The notes beneath the pieces were generated by a model that was not told where the DNA came from, did not search any database, and was given only the letters and a program-made list of their open reading frames with translations. A stretch of 64,000 nt of DNA, taken from positions 3,286,001 through 3,350,000 of the forward strand of contig CP016836.1 of the NCBI GenBank assembly GCA_002240395.1, in the 5' to 3' direction. Position 1 is the stretch's first letter; the number at the start of each line of letters is the position of its first letter. Shown piece by piece: positions 54,966 to 63,952 of the stretch. The DNA is from Xanthomonas citri pv. mangiferaeindicae. Its GTDB lineage: Bacteria; Pseudomonadota; Gammaproteobacteria; Xanthomonadales; Xanthomonadaceae. Made by a program: the position numbers and the translations under genes.

Positions 54966-55582
54966 CCGCGCGTCCCGGCACGGCGCAGCACGGTGTCCAG
55001 TGCGCCGCGCAGCCGCGCCTCGAGACTGCCGTCGATGCGCACGCTCGGCGCATGCACGCGCAGGTCGCCGCGCGCCAGCGCCGGATCGGCGACCAGGCGG
55101 GTTTCGTCCGGCAATGCCAGCAGCGGCGTCAGCGAGGCGATGTCGTCGGGATGCAGGCGCACCTCGACCTCGCGCGCCGCGCCGCCGACCGCGTCGACGG
55201 CTTCGGCGACCAGTTCGGCCAGCAGCGCCGGTTCGGCCTCGTAGGCCCGGCCGACCAGGCCGCCGGCCACGCGCACGGCCAGTTCGCCGAGCGCGGCGAC
55301 GACTTCGTTTTCCAGCCGTGCCAGCGGCCGCGAGAAGTTGTCGAGGATGCCCTCGATCTGCGCGGCCAGCCGGCGCATTTCCGCCTGCGCCTGCGCCAGG
55401 CCTTCGGCGCGACCCTGGGCCAGGCCTTCGGCATGGCCTTCGCGCTGGGCGTCGTCGCGGATGCGCTGGATCTCCTCGAGCGAGGGCGGGCGCGGCAGTT
55501 CGGCCGGGACCTCGGCCGCCACCGGGGCCAGGCTGGCGCCCGCGTCGAGCGCCGGTGCCAGCCAGCGCACCGCGCCGCTCAT
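54962..55582 (-). CDS. fliH: flagellar assembly protein FliH
   Basis: A 206-aa regulator of FliI. It has the GxxxG-type repeats diagnostic of FliH (EGHAEGLAQGRAEGLAQAQA, residues about 49-68) and a C-terminal domain similar to ATP synthase delta/b subunits (VEVRLHPDDIASL, VHAPSVRIDGSLEARL). It overlaps fliG and fliI. Confidence 0.92.
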   Translation of the reverse strand: MSGAVRWLAPALDAGASLAPVAAEVPAELPRPPSLEEIQRIRDDAQREGHAEGLAQGRAEGLAQAQAEMRRLAAQIEGILDNFSRPLARLENEVVAALGELAVRVAGGLVGRAYEAEPALLAELVAEAVDAVGGAAREVEVRLHPDDIASLTPLLALPDETRLVADPALARGDLRVHAPSVRIDGSLEARLRGALDTVLRRAGTRG

Positions 55583-56598
55583 ACCAGCGCCTCGGCGTTA
55601 CCGCCGCCGCCCAGCGTCAGCGCGCCCTCATCGGCGAGCCGACGCACGATGGTCAGGATCTCCTTCTGCGCCGACTCCACGTCCGACAGCCGGACCGGCC
55701 CGCGCGCCTCCATGTCCTCGATCAGGATCTCGGCCGCGCGTTGCGACATGTTGCGGGTGATCTTCTCGCGTACGCGCGGATCGGCGCCGCGCAGCGCGAT
55801 GCCCAGGCGGTCGCCCGACACCTCGCGCAGCACGATCTGCAGCTCGCGGTCGTCGAGCTCGATCAGGTCGTCGAACACGAACATCAGGTCCTGGATGCGC
55901 TGGCACAGCTGCGGGTCGATCTTGCGGATCGCGCCCAGTAGGCCCTGGTCCTGACCCGATTCCATGAAGTTGAGGATGTTGGCCGCGACCTTGACTCCGC
56001 CGACCGCCGACGACTTGAGGTTCTGGTTGCCGGCGAACTGCCGCTCCATGATCTCGTTGAGTTCGTTGAGCGCATTGGGCGGGATGCCGTCGAGCGTGGC
56101 GATGCGCAGCAGCACGTCGGCGCGGGTGCGCTCGGGCATCAGCTTGAGTGCATCGGCGGCCTGATCGGGATCGAGATGCGACATCACGATCGCGATGATC
56201 TGCGGATGCTCGTGGCGCACGAGGTCGGCGATCGCCCGCGGGTCCATCCACTTGAGCGTGTCCAGGCCGGTGGTGTTGCGTCCCAGCAGGATGCGGTCGA
56301 TCAGACTGCCGGCCTTGTCGGCGCCCAGCGCCTGCACCAGCACCGCGCGGATGTAGTCGTCGGCCCCCACGCCGAGCGAGGTCTGCCGCTCCAGTGCGCC
56401 GTGGAAGTCGTCCATCACACCGGTCACCTGTTCGCGGCTGACAGGCCCCATGGTCGCCATCGCCAGGCCGAGTTTCTGCACTTCCTTGGCGCCCATGTGC
56501 TTGAGCACCTCGGCCGCGTCGGCCTCGCCGAGCGAGAGCAGCAGCACCGCGGCGCGCTGCACGCCGGTCATATCCCCCATGTCAGGTGGTCGCTTCAT
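55579..56598 (-). CDS. fliG: flagellar motor switch protein FliG
   Basis: C-ring rotor protein of up to 339 aa that bears the torque-generating charges in its C-terminal domain (MFVFDDLIELDDRELQIVLR). N domain (GVQRAAVLLLSLGEADAAEV) binds FliF; middle domain has EHPQIIAIVMSHLDPDQAA. The start is uncertain: ATG 56598 overlaps fliF by 17 bp, while ATGs at 56580 or 56571 fit family N-termini better. Confidence 0.95.
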   Translation of the reverse strand: MKRPPDMGDMTGVQRAAVLLLSLGEADAAEVLKHMGAKEVQKLGLAMATMGPVSREQVTGVMDDFHGALERQTSLGVGADDYIRAVLVQALGADKAGSLIDRILLGRNTTGLDTLKWMDPRAIADLVRHEHPQIIAIVMSHLDPDQAADALKLMPERTRADVLLRIATLDGIPPNALNELNEIMERQFAGNQNLKSSAVGGVKVAANILNFMESGQDQGLLGAIRKIDPQLCQRIQDLMFVFDDLIELDDRELQIVLREVSGDRLGIALRGADPRVREKITRNMSQRAAEILIEDMEARGPVRLSDVESAQKEILTIVRRLADEGALTLGGGGNAEALV

Positions 56599-58282
56599 CG
56601 CCCAGCCATCCCTTCACGACCTGCGCCACGCGCTTGGAATCTGTTTTCACTGCTTCGCGGGCCTGCCGCAGGCGGTCCTCATAAGCATCGGACGGCAGCG
56701 CGATCGTCGCCTGCGCATGCGCATGCGCCGACAGCGCGCTGATCTGCGCGGTGTCGTCGGCAAGCGCCGGCAGCGCCTCGTCGTCGAGCATCACCACCTC
56801 GGCAGTCTCCGGGTCGGCAGCGCGCCGGGGCTTCGCCGACGGCCCGGTAATCTGACGCACCGCCGGGCGCACCACGCCGAACAGCAGCGCCAGCACGACC
56901 AGCGCACCGAGTGCGATCCGCGCGATGTCGCGCAGCATGGGCTGTTGCCACCACGGCAGCGCGCCGACGTCGTCGAGCGTTTCGCGCACGAACGGCGCGT
57001 TCATCACCGACACCACGTCGCCGCGGGCCTCGTCGAACCCCACCGCCTGGCGCACCAGCGCTTCGATGCGCTGCAGCTCGGCCGCGGTCAAGGGCTGCAA
57101 CGTGGTGGTGCCGTCGGCGCCGGCACGCGGCACGTGGTCGACCAGCACCGCGGCGGTGACCCGGCGGATCCGGCCGCCCGGCTGGCGGGTGTGGCTGAGG
57201 GTGCGGTCGAGCTCGTAGTTGCGCGTCGCGCTCCGCGACGATTCGCCCGCGTTGCCCGCGGCCGCAGCCACTGCCGCATCGACCGGCGCCGGATTGGCGG
57301 CGGTGTCGGGCAGGTTGCTGGTCGCGCCGGGAATGCCCTGGGGACCGGCGGGCGCGCTGTTCTCGCTGGTCTGTTCGCTGCGCAGCTTCGGCGGCTCGGC
57401 GTTGTAAAGCTCGCGCGCCTCTTCGCTGACCGAGAAGTCCATGTCCACGGTGACCTCGGCATTGACCCGGCCGGCGCCGGTCATCGGCTCGAGCAGTTCG
57501 CGGATGCGCTGGTTGAACGACGTCTCCTGGCGGCGCGCCTGCTCGAACTGCTGCGCGCTCATCGCCGCGTCCGGATCCTGACGGCTGTCGCTGAGCAGAC
57601 GGCCGTTCTGGTCGACGATGGTGACCCGCTCGGGCGCAAGGTCGGGGATGCTGGAGGCGACCAGGTGTACGATCGCGTCGACCTGACCGCGCTCGAGACT
57701 GGCGCCGCCGCGCAGCTCGAGCACCACCGAGGCGCTGGCGGCCTCGCGCTGGCGGGTGAAGGCGCTGGGCTTGGGAATGGCGAGGTGCACGCGGGCATCG
57801 CGCACCGGGCGCAGCGCGGCGATCGTGCGCACCAGTTCGGTCTCCAGCGCGTGCTGATAGCGCGCGGTCTCGACGAACTGGCTGACGCCAAAGCCCGGGT
57901 CGCGCTCCATCAGTTCGAAGCCCAGACGGCCCGACTCGGTCAGTCCGGAGCCGGCGAGCTTCAGGCGGGCGTCGTGCACATTCTGCTCGGGCACCGAGAT
58001 CGCGCCGGTCGCCTGGTCGATGCGGAACGGGATCTGCGCGGTGCGCAGCAGGTCGGTGGCCTCGGCCGTGGCCTTGGGGTCGAGACCGGCATAGAGCGGC
58101 ACGTAGCCGGGGGTCTGCGACCAGAAGAACACGATCAGGCCGCCGGCGATGGCCGCGGCCAGCAACAGCATCTTGCCCAGGCGACGGGCGAGCTGCATCT
58201 TCTCCAGCCGGTCGAGCACCTCGACCGCCTTGCCGCCGGCCTTGTCGGCGTTGAAGACATCCTTGGGAAGCGGGATCGCCAT
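56582..58282 (-). CDS. fliF: flagellar MS-ring protein FliF
   Basis: A 566-aa protein forming the MS ring. TM1 (about 38-55, MLLLAAAIAGGLIVFFW), YscJ-like ring-building motifs (YVPLYAGLDPKATAEATDLL, VHLAIPKPSAFTRQREAASA), a second TM near 445-465 and a C-terminal FliG-binding tail (RLRQAREAVKTDSKRVAQVV). It follows fliE by 23 bp. Confidence 0.95.
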   Translation of the reverse strand: MAIPLPKDVFNADKAGGKAVEVLDRLEKMQLARRLGKMLLLAAAIAGGLIVFFWSQTPGYVPLYAGLDPKATAEATDLLRTAQIPFRIDQATGAISVPEQNVHDARLKLAGSGLTESGRLGFELMERDPGFGVSQFVETARYQHALETELVRTIAALRPVRDARVHLAIPKPSAFTRQREAASASVVLELRGGASLERGQVDAIVHLVASSIPDLAPERVTIVDQNGRLLSDSRQDPDAAMSAQQFEQARRQETSFNQRIRELLEPMTGAGRVNAEVTVDMDFSVSEEARELYNAEPPKLRSEQTSENSAPAGPQGIPGATSNLPDTAANPAPVDAAVAAAAGNAGESSRSATRNYELDRTLSHTRQPGGRIRRVTAAVLVDHVPRAGADGTTTLQPLTAAELQRIEALVRQAVGFDEARGDVVSVMNAPFVRETLDDVGALPWWQQPMLRDIARIALGALVVLALLFGVVRPAVRQITGPSAKPRRAADPETAEVVMLDDEALPALADDTAQISALSAHAHAQATIALPSDAYEDRLRQAREAVKTDSKRVAQVVKGWLGDEATT

Positions 58283-58305
58283 GGCTCAGTCGGTCTCCGG
58301 TGCCG

Positions 58306-58701
58306 TCACAGCGGCATGTTCATGACGTCCTGGTACGCCTGTACCAGTCGGTTGCGCACTTCCACGGTGGCGCGGAACGCCACCTGCGATTGCTGCGAGG
58401 CCACCATCACCTTGGCCAGATCCGCGCCCGGCTCGCCGAGCTCGAACGCACGTACCAGCGCGCCGCTGCGTTGCTGGGCCGCGTTCACGCCCTCGATCGC
58501 GTTGCGCAGCGTCGCGCCGAAACTCGGGCTTGCCGCGCCTGCGACACCGGCCGGCGCCTGCGCGCCGCCCAGGCCCTGGACCGGGATCGCATCCGAGCGC
58601 GCGGCATCGGCGGCGATCGTCTCGCGCGCCTGCGCCATGGCCGGCATCTGGCCCTGGTAGCTGCGGATCTGCGAGAGGATCGAGTTGACCGAATGGCTCA
58701 T
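58306..58701 (-). CDS. fliE: flagellar hook-basal body protein FliE
   Basis: A 131-aa rod-MS ring junction protein. The C-terminal half is the FliE domain (PSFGATLRNAIEGVNAAQQR, VASQQSQVAFRATVEVRNRL, then VQAYQDVMNMPL). The start MSHSVNSILSQIRSYQ at 58701 lies 33 bp from a sigma-54 promoter. It heads the fliEFGHIJK operon. Confidence 0.94.
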   Translation of the reverse strand: MSHSVNSILSQIRSYQGQMPAMAQARETIAADAARSDAIPVQGLGGAQAPAGVAGAASPSFGATLRNAIEGVNAAQQRSGALVRAFELGEPGADLAKVMVASQQSQVAFRATVEVRNRLVQAYQDVMNMPL

Positions 58702-58733
58702 GGGGCATGGGTGTCGGAATCCTGCCGGGACGA

Positions 58734-58749
58734 TGCAAGTCGCGTGCCG
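58734..58749 (-). promoter_or_regulatory. sigma-54 promoter of fliEFGHIJK
   Basis: Minus strand: CGGCACGCGACTTGCA, matching TGGCACG-N4-TTGCA except for the first base, 33 bp before fliE. FleQ and RpoN, encoded immediately upstream, are the expected activator and sigma factor. Confidence 0.78.
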
Positions 58750-58913
58750 GGGGCCTGGCGGCGGTGGCGCCGGAAAGTCGGCGCCGCGCCGATGCGCGTG
58801 TCGCCGGCGCGGTCGCAGGCGCAGGCGTTCGACTCGGGTCTCGAGGATGCAGCACAGGGCACGCGACGCAGGCGCCCGTTGCGTTCGACGACGCTCGCAC
58901 GAACGGTCGAAGC

Positions 58914-58955
58914 GCGCCGACGACGTCCGCAACGGTGGTGCGCGTCGTCGGGCGC
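58914..58955 (-). terminator. hairpin downstream of fleQ
   Basis: GCGCCGACGACG pairs with CGTCGTCGGGCGC, 23 bp after the fleQ stop. There is no T tract, so it is a candidate terminator separating fleQ from the fliE promoter. Confidence 0.45.
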
Positions 58956-58978
58956 CCGAACCGCGTCTTGCGGGCCGC

Positions 58979-60409
58979 TCAGGCGGCCAGTTCGCGCTCG
59001 ATGCCGTACTTGCGCAGTTTTTCGGCCAAAGTAGTGCGACGCAGGCCCAGCAACTGCGCCGCATGCGCCACCACGCCGTCGCTGCGTTCGAGCGCCTCGC
59101 GGATCAGGCCCAGCTCGATCCGCGCCATGTGATCGCGCAGGTCCAGCCCGTCCTCGGGCAGCTGCGCCGGTTCGCAGGCGTCCGCGGCGACAGCGGGCGC
59201 TTGAACGTCCGCCGGCGGCGCCACGGGCATTGCCGGTGGCGGCTCGACCAGGTGCTCGCGGTAGCGCTGCGGCAGATCCTGCACGCGCACCATGCCGCCC
59301 GGATTGAGCACCGCCAGGCGCTCGACCAGGTTGCTCAGCTCGCGCACGTTGCCCGGCCACGCATAGCCGGCCAGTGCGTCGAGGGTGTCGGCCGAAAAGC
59401 GGATCTCGCCGCGCCCGTTGCGTGCCAGCTGGCTGGCGATCGTGCCCACCAGCTCGGGCAGGTCGTCGCGCCGTTCGCGCAGGGACGGCATCTCGATCGG
59501 AAACACGTTGAGCCGGTAGAACAGGTCCTCGCGGAACTGGCCCTCGCCGATGCGCGCTTCCAGGTCGCGGTGGGTCGCCGCGATCACGCGCACGTCGCAG
59601 CGGATCGACTGGTTGCCGCCGACGCGCTCGAAGCAACGCTCCTGCAGTACGCGCAGCAGCTTGACCTGCATCGGCAGGCTCATGTCGCCGATTTCGTCGA
59701 GCAGCAGCGTGCCGCCCTCGGCCATTTCGAAGCGGCCCTTGCGCGCCGACAGCGCCCCGGTGAACGCGCCTTTCTCATGGCCGAACAGTTCGCTTTCGAG
59801 CAGTTCGGCCGGAATCGCGCCGCAATTGATCGCCACGAACGGTCCATCGCGGCGGGCCGAGCGCTGATGGATGGCGCGCGCGGCGACCTCCTTGCCGGTG
59901 CCCGATTCGCCCAGCACCAGCACGGTGGTGTCGAACGGCGCGACCTGGTCGATCATCCGCCGCAGGCGCCGGACCGGCTCGCTGCTGCCGGTCGGCCCGA
60001 AGCCCTGGTCGGTCGCGGCCTGACGGTCGGCATCGATGCGCTTGAGGCTGGCGATGCGCAGCAGGTTCTCGAGCTGGGCGTGGCGCAGCGGCGATTCGAG
60101 CGTCCACACGCCGGCCTCGTGCAGGCCATGCGCACTGGCGAACGCCGGCGCCTCGCCGTCGATCAGCAGCACCGGCGGCGCGATCCCGGCCTGGCCCAGC
60201 CAGCCGAAGAACGCAGACGCGGCGGCATCGTCGGCGGCGATGTCGCCGACCAGCACCGCGACCCAGTCGCTGGGCCGGTGCCGCGCGGCGGAGATCTCGC
60301 CGGGTTCGGCGACCCAGCGCGGGCGCAGATCCATGAATTCGAGCAGCGTGCACAGCCGCTCGGCGCGGTCGCCATCGGCGTCGATGACCAGGATGCGCGG
60401 CTCGCTCAC
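58979..60409 (-). CDS. fleQ: flagellar master regulator FleQ (sigma-54 activator, c-di-GMP sensor)
   Basis: A 476-aa enhancer-binding protein. N-terminal FleQ/receiver-like domain (1-120, PRILVIDADGDRAERL) without a clear phosphorylation site, an AAA+ domain with Walker A GESGTGKE, the sigma-54 contact loop GAFTGA and Walker B GTLLLDEIGDM, and a C-terminal Fis-type helix-turn-helix (HAAQLLGLRRTTLAEKLRKYG). It activates the sigma-54 flagellar promoters and is expected to be antagonised by FlhG. It overlaps the upstream response-regulator gene by 4 bp. Confidence 0.94.
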   Translation of the reverse strand: MSEPRILVIDADGDRAERLCTLLEFMDLRPRWVAEPGEISAARHRPSDWVAVLVGDIAADDAAASAFFGWLGQAGIAPPVLLIDGEAPAFASAHGLHEAGVWTLESPLRHAQLENLLRIASLKRIDADRQAATDQGFGPTGSSEPVRRLRRMIDQVAPFDTTVLVLGESGTGKEVAARAIHQRSARRDGPFVAINCGAIPAELLESELFGHEKGAFTGALSARKGRFEMAEGGTLLLDEIGDMSLPMQVKLLRVLQERCFERVGGNQSIRCDVRVIAATHRDLEARIGEGQFREDLFYRLNVFPIEMPSLRERRDDLPELVGTIASQLARNGRGEIRFSADTLDALAGYAWPGNVRELSNLVERLAVLNPGGMVRVQDLPQRYREHLVEPPPAMPVAPPADVQAPAVAADACEPAQLPEDGLDLRDHMARIELGLIREALERSDGVVAHAAQLLGLRRTTLAEKLRKYGIERELAA

Positions 60410-60801
60410 GGCTGCGCTCCCGGCTCGCCCTGCGGATGGCGCAGGCTTTCGAGAATCTGCATGACTTCCTGGATGTAGGACAGCTTGCTGACGAAGTTGT
60501 CGGCACCGGCGCGCGTGGCGTGCTCGCGGTGCTCGGCGTCGTCGAAGTGGCTGGCGATCACGATGTAGGGCGGGTCGTCCTGCGCCTTGATCAAGCGTGC
60601 GGCCTGCAGGCCGCCCATCTCGGGCATCGCCAGGTCCATCAGCACCACGTCCGGGCGCAGCGCCTCGGATTGCGCGATCGCCTCCAGGCCGTTGCCGGCG
60701 GTGCCGACCACATCCAGCCAGTCCAGCCGGCGCAGGTGGCGCAGTGCGGCATTGATGAAGCCGTCGTGGTCATCGACCAGCAGTACTTTGATCTTGTCCA
60801 T
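60406..60801 (-). CDS. single-domain response regulator between rpoN and fleQ
   Basis: A 131-aa receiver with no output domain. Pocket VDDHD (D10, D11), phosphoacceptor D56 in VLMDLAMPEMGG, lysine in NFVSKLSYIQEV. It overlaps fleQ (4 bp) and follows rpoN by 8 bp, so it is co-expressed with both. Its partner kinase is not in the window apart from the two CheA proteins. Its sequence (NarL-like receiver) differs from the two CheY proteins, so a regulatory rather than motor role is likelier. Confidence 0.88.
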   Translation of the reverse strand: MDKIKVLLVDDHDGFINAALRHLRRLDWLDVVGTAGNGLEAIAQSEALRPDVVLMDLAMPEMGGLQAARLIKAQDDPPYIVIASHFDDAEHREHATRAGADNFVSKLSYIQEVMQILESLRHPQGEPGAQP

Positions 60802-60809
60802 GGGCAGTC

Positions 60810-62219
60810 TCAGGCCGTTCGGGCCAATGGCGCGGACGCCGGGGCACGGCGCAGACGGGCGGGCGGAATGTCGAGTTGTTCGCGGTACTTGGCGACCGTC
60901 CGCCGCGCGATGTGCACGCCTTGTCGTGCGAGCAGGGCAGCGATCGCGTCGTCGGCCAGCGGGCGGTGCCGCGGCTCGGCCTCGATCAGCCGCCGCACCA
61001 TCGCCCGGACTGCGGCGCCGGAGACCTCCGCGCCTTCCAAGCGGACTGCGAAGAACCGCTTCATCTCGATCGTGCCGCGCGGTGTCTGCAGGTACTTGCC
61101 GGTGGTGATCCGCGACACCGTCGATTCGTGCATGCCAATCGCCTCGGCGACCTCCTTGAGGGTCAACGGCGCGATGGCCTCTTCACCCCGGGTCAGGAAC
61201 GCCGCCTGGCGTTCGACCAGGACCCGGGCGGTGCGCAGCAGCGTGTCGTAGCGCATCGACAGGCCACGGGCGAACCAGCGGGCTTCCTGCAGCAGTTCGC
61301 GCATCGGCGCGGCGGCCTCGCCGCCATCGGCGAGCAGGCGCTCGTAACCGGTATTGATCGTCACGCGCGGGGTGGTGAGCGGGTTCAATGCGACCCGCCA
61401 GCCGGCATCGGCATGCCAGACCACGACGTCGGGGACCACCGCGTCGTCGGACACGGGGGCGTCGGCTTGCGCCGGGCGCGGGTCGAGTGCGCGCACCAGC
61501 GCGACCGCCTCGTGGACATCCTCGACCGCGCGGTCGAGACGGCGGGCGATCGCATCGATATCGTGCGCGGCCAATAGGTCGAGCCCGACCTCGACCAGGC
61601 GCCGGGCCAGCGGGCGGCCCGGTACGCGGCCGGGCAGGGCGTCGAGCTGTGCCAGCAGACATTCGCGCACGTCGCGCGCGGCGATCCCGGCCGGGTCGCC
61701 GGCCAGCAGCCGCTGGCGCACCGCCTCGGCCTGTGCCGCCGAGCAGCCCAACTGGGCCGATGCGCGCGCGGCGAGCGCGTCGGGCGGCTCGAGCAGATAG
61801 CCGGACTCGTCGCAATGAGCCAGCCAGAACGCGGCGATCGCCAGCTGCGCGTCCGGCAATTCCAGCGCCAGGCGCTGCAGGATCCGCCAATGCGGGTCAC
61901 TGGACTCGGTGGCCGCAATCCGCTGCAGACCGTCGTCGTCGCCGCTCCAACTGGCGGTGCGGACATCCCACATCGTGCTTTCAGGCAGTTCGTCGAACGC
62001 GGCGACCTCGACCCGGCCATCGGGGATGGAGTCGGCGTCTGTCGGGGCGGGCGCAGCGGGGGATGCCTCATCGAGCTCGAGCATCGGGTTGTGCGCGAGC
62101 ACGCGGCGCACTTCCAGTTCCAGTTGCTGGCCATCGAGCTGCAGCAGACGAATCGACTGCAGCAACTGCGGTGTCAGGTGGAGCTGCTGGCCGAGCTGCA
62201 GCGAGGCGGAGGCCTTCAT
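60810..62219 (-). CDS. rpoN: RNA polymerase sigma-54 factor
   Basis: A 469-aa sigma-54. Gln/Leu-rich region I (LQLGQQLHLTPQLLQSIRLL), an acidic region II, the core-binding domain, and the C-terminal DNA-binding region with the helix-turn-helix (MHESTVSRITTGKYLQTPRG) and RpoN box ARRTVAKYRE at 438-447. It is co-located with fleQ rather than with the usual ptsN/yhbH neighbours, suggesting a flagella-dedicated RpoN (RpoN2 of Xanthomonads). The start MKASASLQLGQQ at 62219 is chosen by family; an upstream extension is unconserved. Confidence 0.94.
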   Translation of the reverse strand: MKASASLQLGQQLHLTPQLLQSIRLLQLDGQQLELEVRRVLAHNPMLELDEASPAAPAPTDADSIPDGRVEVAAFDELPESTMWDVRTASWSGDDDGLQRIAATESSDPHWRILQRLALELPDAQLAIAAFWLAHCDESGYLLEPPDALAARASAQLGCSAAQAEAVRQRLLAGDPAGIAARDVRECLLAQLDALPGRVPGRPLARRLVEVGLDLLAAHDIDAIARRLDRAVEDVHEAVALVRALDPRPAQADAPVSDDAVVPDVVVWHADAGWRVALNPLTTPRVTINTGYERLLADGGEAAAPMRELLQEARWFARGLSMRYDTLLRTARVLVERQAAFLTRGEEAIAPLTLKEVAEAIGMHESTVSRITTGKYLQTPRGTIEMKRFFAVRLEGAEVSGAAVRAMVRRLIEAEPRHRPLADDAIAALLARQGVHIARRTVAKYREQLDIPPARLRRAPASAPLARTA

Positions 62220-62385
62220 GTCGGAATCCCGTCGCGCAGGAGGACGGCGCGTGCAGGCATCGTGAAGCCCGCGTGACGGCAACGCTATCGGGCAGTTCCC
62301 GACGTCGGCAAGGCATTACCTGACTGCTGTCGGGGTTTCCCTGACAGGCTGGCCGGCGCCGGTGCCGGGATTCCGGCGGCGCGCC

Positions 62386-63018
62386 TCAGTCACCGGCCGG
62401 CCGCTGCCGCGCAGCGAGCAGCACCAGGTCGTTGGCGCGCCGGCAGCCGAGCGTTTCCATCATGCGCGCGCGGTGGGTTTCGACCGTCTTGATGCTGATC
62501 GCGAGCTCGGCGGCGATCTCCTTGCTGCTGCGCCCGCGGCCGATCAGGTCGAGGATCTGTTGCTGGCGCCTGGACAGCGCATCGACGCCGCCCTGGACCG
62601 GGCGGCCGAACATCGGCGCCATCAGCCGTGACGACAGCCGCGGGCTGAGATACAGCTCGCCGGTGAACGCGGTGCGCAGCGCCACTTCCAGCTCCATCGG
62701 CGCCGCGTCCTTGACGATGAAGCCGGCCGCGCCGCGTTCGATCGCCGAGCGCACGTGCTGGGCATCGTCGTGCATCGACATGATCAGCACGCGGGTGGCG
62801 GGCAACTGCGCGTGGATCGCGACCATGGCGTCGATGCCGCTGCGACCGGGCAGGGAGAGGTCCATCAGCACCAGGTCGGGGCGATGGGCCAGACTCAGCG
62901 TCAGCGCCTCGTCGGCGCCACTGGCCTGTGCGCATACATCGACATCGTCGAAGCCTTGCAGCAGCCGGTCCAGGCCGGCCCGTACCAGCGTGTGGTCATC
63001 GACGATCAGTACGCGCAC
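62386..63018 (-). CDS. NarL/LuxR-family response regulator
   Basis: A 210-aa two-domain regulator. Receiver with DD pocket (VDDHTLVRAG) and phosphoacceptor D53 (VLMDLSLPGRSG), then a LuxR-type helix-turn-helix (LSRRQQQILDLIGRGRSSKEIAAEL, in two parts; ISIKTVETHRARMM). A GTG start at 63018 is set by the excellent AGGAGG ribosome-binding site seven bases upstream. No histidine kinase lies beside it. Position among fliST, PilZ and rpoN suggests control of flagellar or biofilm genes. Confidence 0.9.
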   Translation of the reverse strand: MRVLIVDDHTLVRAGLDRLLQGFDDVDVCAQASGADEALTLSLAHRPDLVLMDLSLPGRSGIDAMVAIHAQLPATRVLIMSMHDDAQHVRSAIERGAAGFIVKDAAPMELEVALRTAFTGELYLSPRLSSRLMAPMFGRPVQGGVDALSRRQQQILDLIGRGRSSKEIAAELAISIKTVETHRARMMETLGCRRANDLVLLAARQRPAGD

Positions 63019-63089
63019 CAGTCCAGTCCCCTCCTGGCCGCCGTAAGGGGCCGCCCGGTGGACAGGATACGTCAGCCGGGCGGCAAGCT

Positions 63090-63659
63090 TCAGCGCCGCC
63101 GCTGTTCGGCGACCTGGCGCCGGTGCAGACGGAACAGATGGCGGTCCAGCGCCTCGACGAGATCGGCGCGCAGACTGGCGAAGGCCAGCCACACCCGGGT
63201 GCCGGCGTGGCCCTGTTCGCAGGCCACCACCGTCGCCGGCAGTGCCAGGTGGTCGGGCAGCCAGTCGGCCGGTTGCAGCCGCACGATCGCGGCCGCGCCC
63301 GGAGGCGGGTGCTGGCCGGGTTCCAGGTCGACCCGCAGGCCATGGCAGGACCAGTGCAGCCGGCGGTCGACCAGGCCGTCATCGCGCCGGGCCAGCCGGC
63401 CGAGCAGGGCGAGGATCAGGTCGAGCTTGGCGTCCATGCGCTGGGCCAGCAGCGGCAGGTCGCCGTGGTCCTCACTGCCGTCGTCCTTGCGCAGGTCCTC
63501 GATGTGGGCCAGCGCCGATAGCAGGGTGATGGCCTCGGCCTGACGGCCGGCGCCGTCGGCCGGCTCGATGGCCACCGGCAGGTCGAGTTCGCAACTCAGG
63601 GCGTCGCCGAACAACCGCGCCTCGGCTTCGGCCGGCGTGGTCGACGCGAGCGGACTCAC
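63090..63659 (-). CDS. PilZ-like protein in the flagellar cluster
   Basis: A 189-aa protein. The N-terminal two thirds contain a helical stretch (MDAKLDLILALLGRLARRDD) and the C-terminal part resembles a PilZ barrel (HWSCHGLRVDLEPGQ, ATVVACEQGHAGTRVWLAFA). The canonical c-di-GMP motifs RxxxR and D/NxSxxG are not evident, so it is probably a non-binding or atypical PilZ like the tetrameric XCC6012 type. It overlaps fliT by 4 bp. Confidence 0.68.
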   Translation of the reverse strand: MSPLASTTPAEAEARLFGDALSCELDLPVAIEPADGAGRQAEAITLLSALAHIEDLRKDDGSEDHGDLPLLAQRMDAKLDLILALLGRLARRDDGLVDRRLHWSCHGLRVDLEPGQHPPPGAAAIVRLQPADWLPDHLALPATVVACEQGHAGTRVWLAFASLRADLVEALDRHLFRLHRRQVAEQRRR

Positions 63660-63952
63660 GGCGCCTGCTCCAGTCCGGCGTAGATCCGCGAGGCCGCGTT
63701 GGCGCGGTGTGCCTGCCGCAACTGCGCGGCGGCCGCGTCGCGGCGCACGCCCAGGCGTGCGGTCAGTGCGAGCTGGGCGTCGAGCAGCGCGCGCAGGGCC
63801 GGCACCGGCAGGGGAGCGGCGGCGGACGCCACCGTGCCTTCCAGGCGCTGCTGGTAGGCGTCCAGCAGGCCCGCTGCGGTCGCCAGGTCATCGTCGGCGA
63901 TCGCCGCCTCGAGCGCGGCAAGGTCGTGGTGCAGAACCTCGAGCCCGCTCAT
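63656..63952 (-). CDS. fliT: FliT-like flagellar chaperone
   Basis: A 98-aa, almost all-helical protein between fliS and the PilZ gene. Length, position after fliS and the alternating charged helices fit FliT, the chaperone of the filament cap FliD. Direct sequence hallmarks are weak, as is usual for FliT. It overlaps the fliS stop (ATGA). Confidence 0.65.
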   Translation of the reverse strand: MSGLEVLHHDLAALEAAIADDDLATAAGLLDAYQQRLEGTVASAAAPLPVPALRALLDAQLALTARLGVRRDAAAAQLRQAHRANAASRIYAGLEQAP

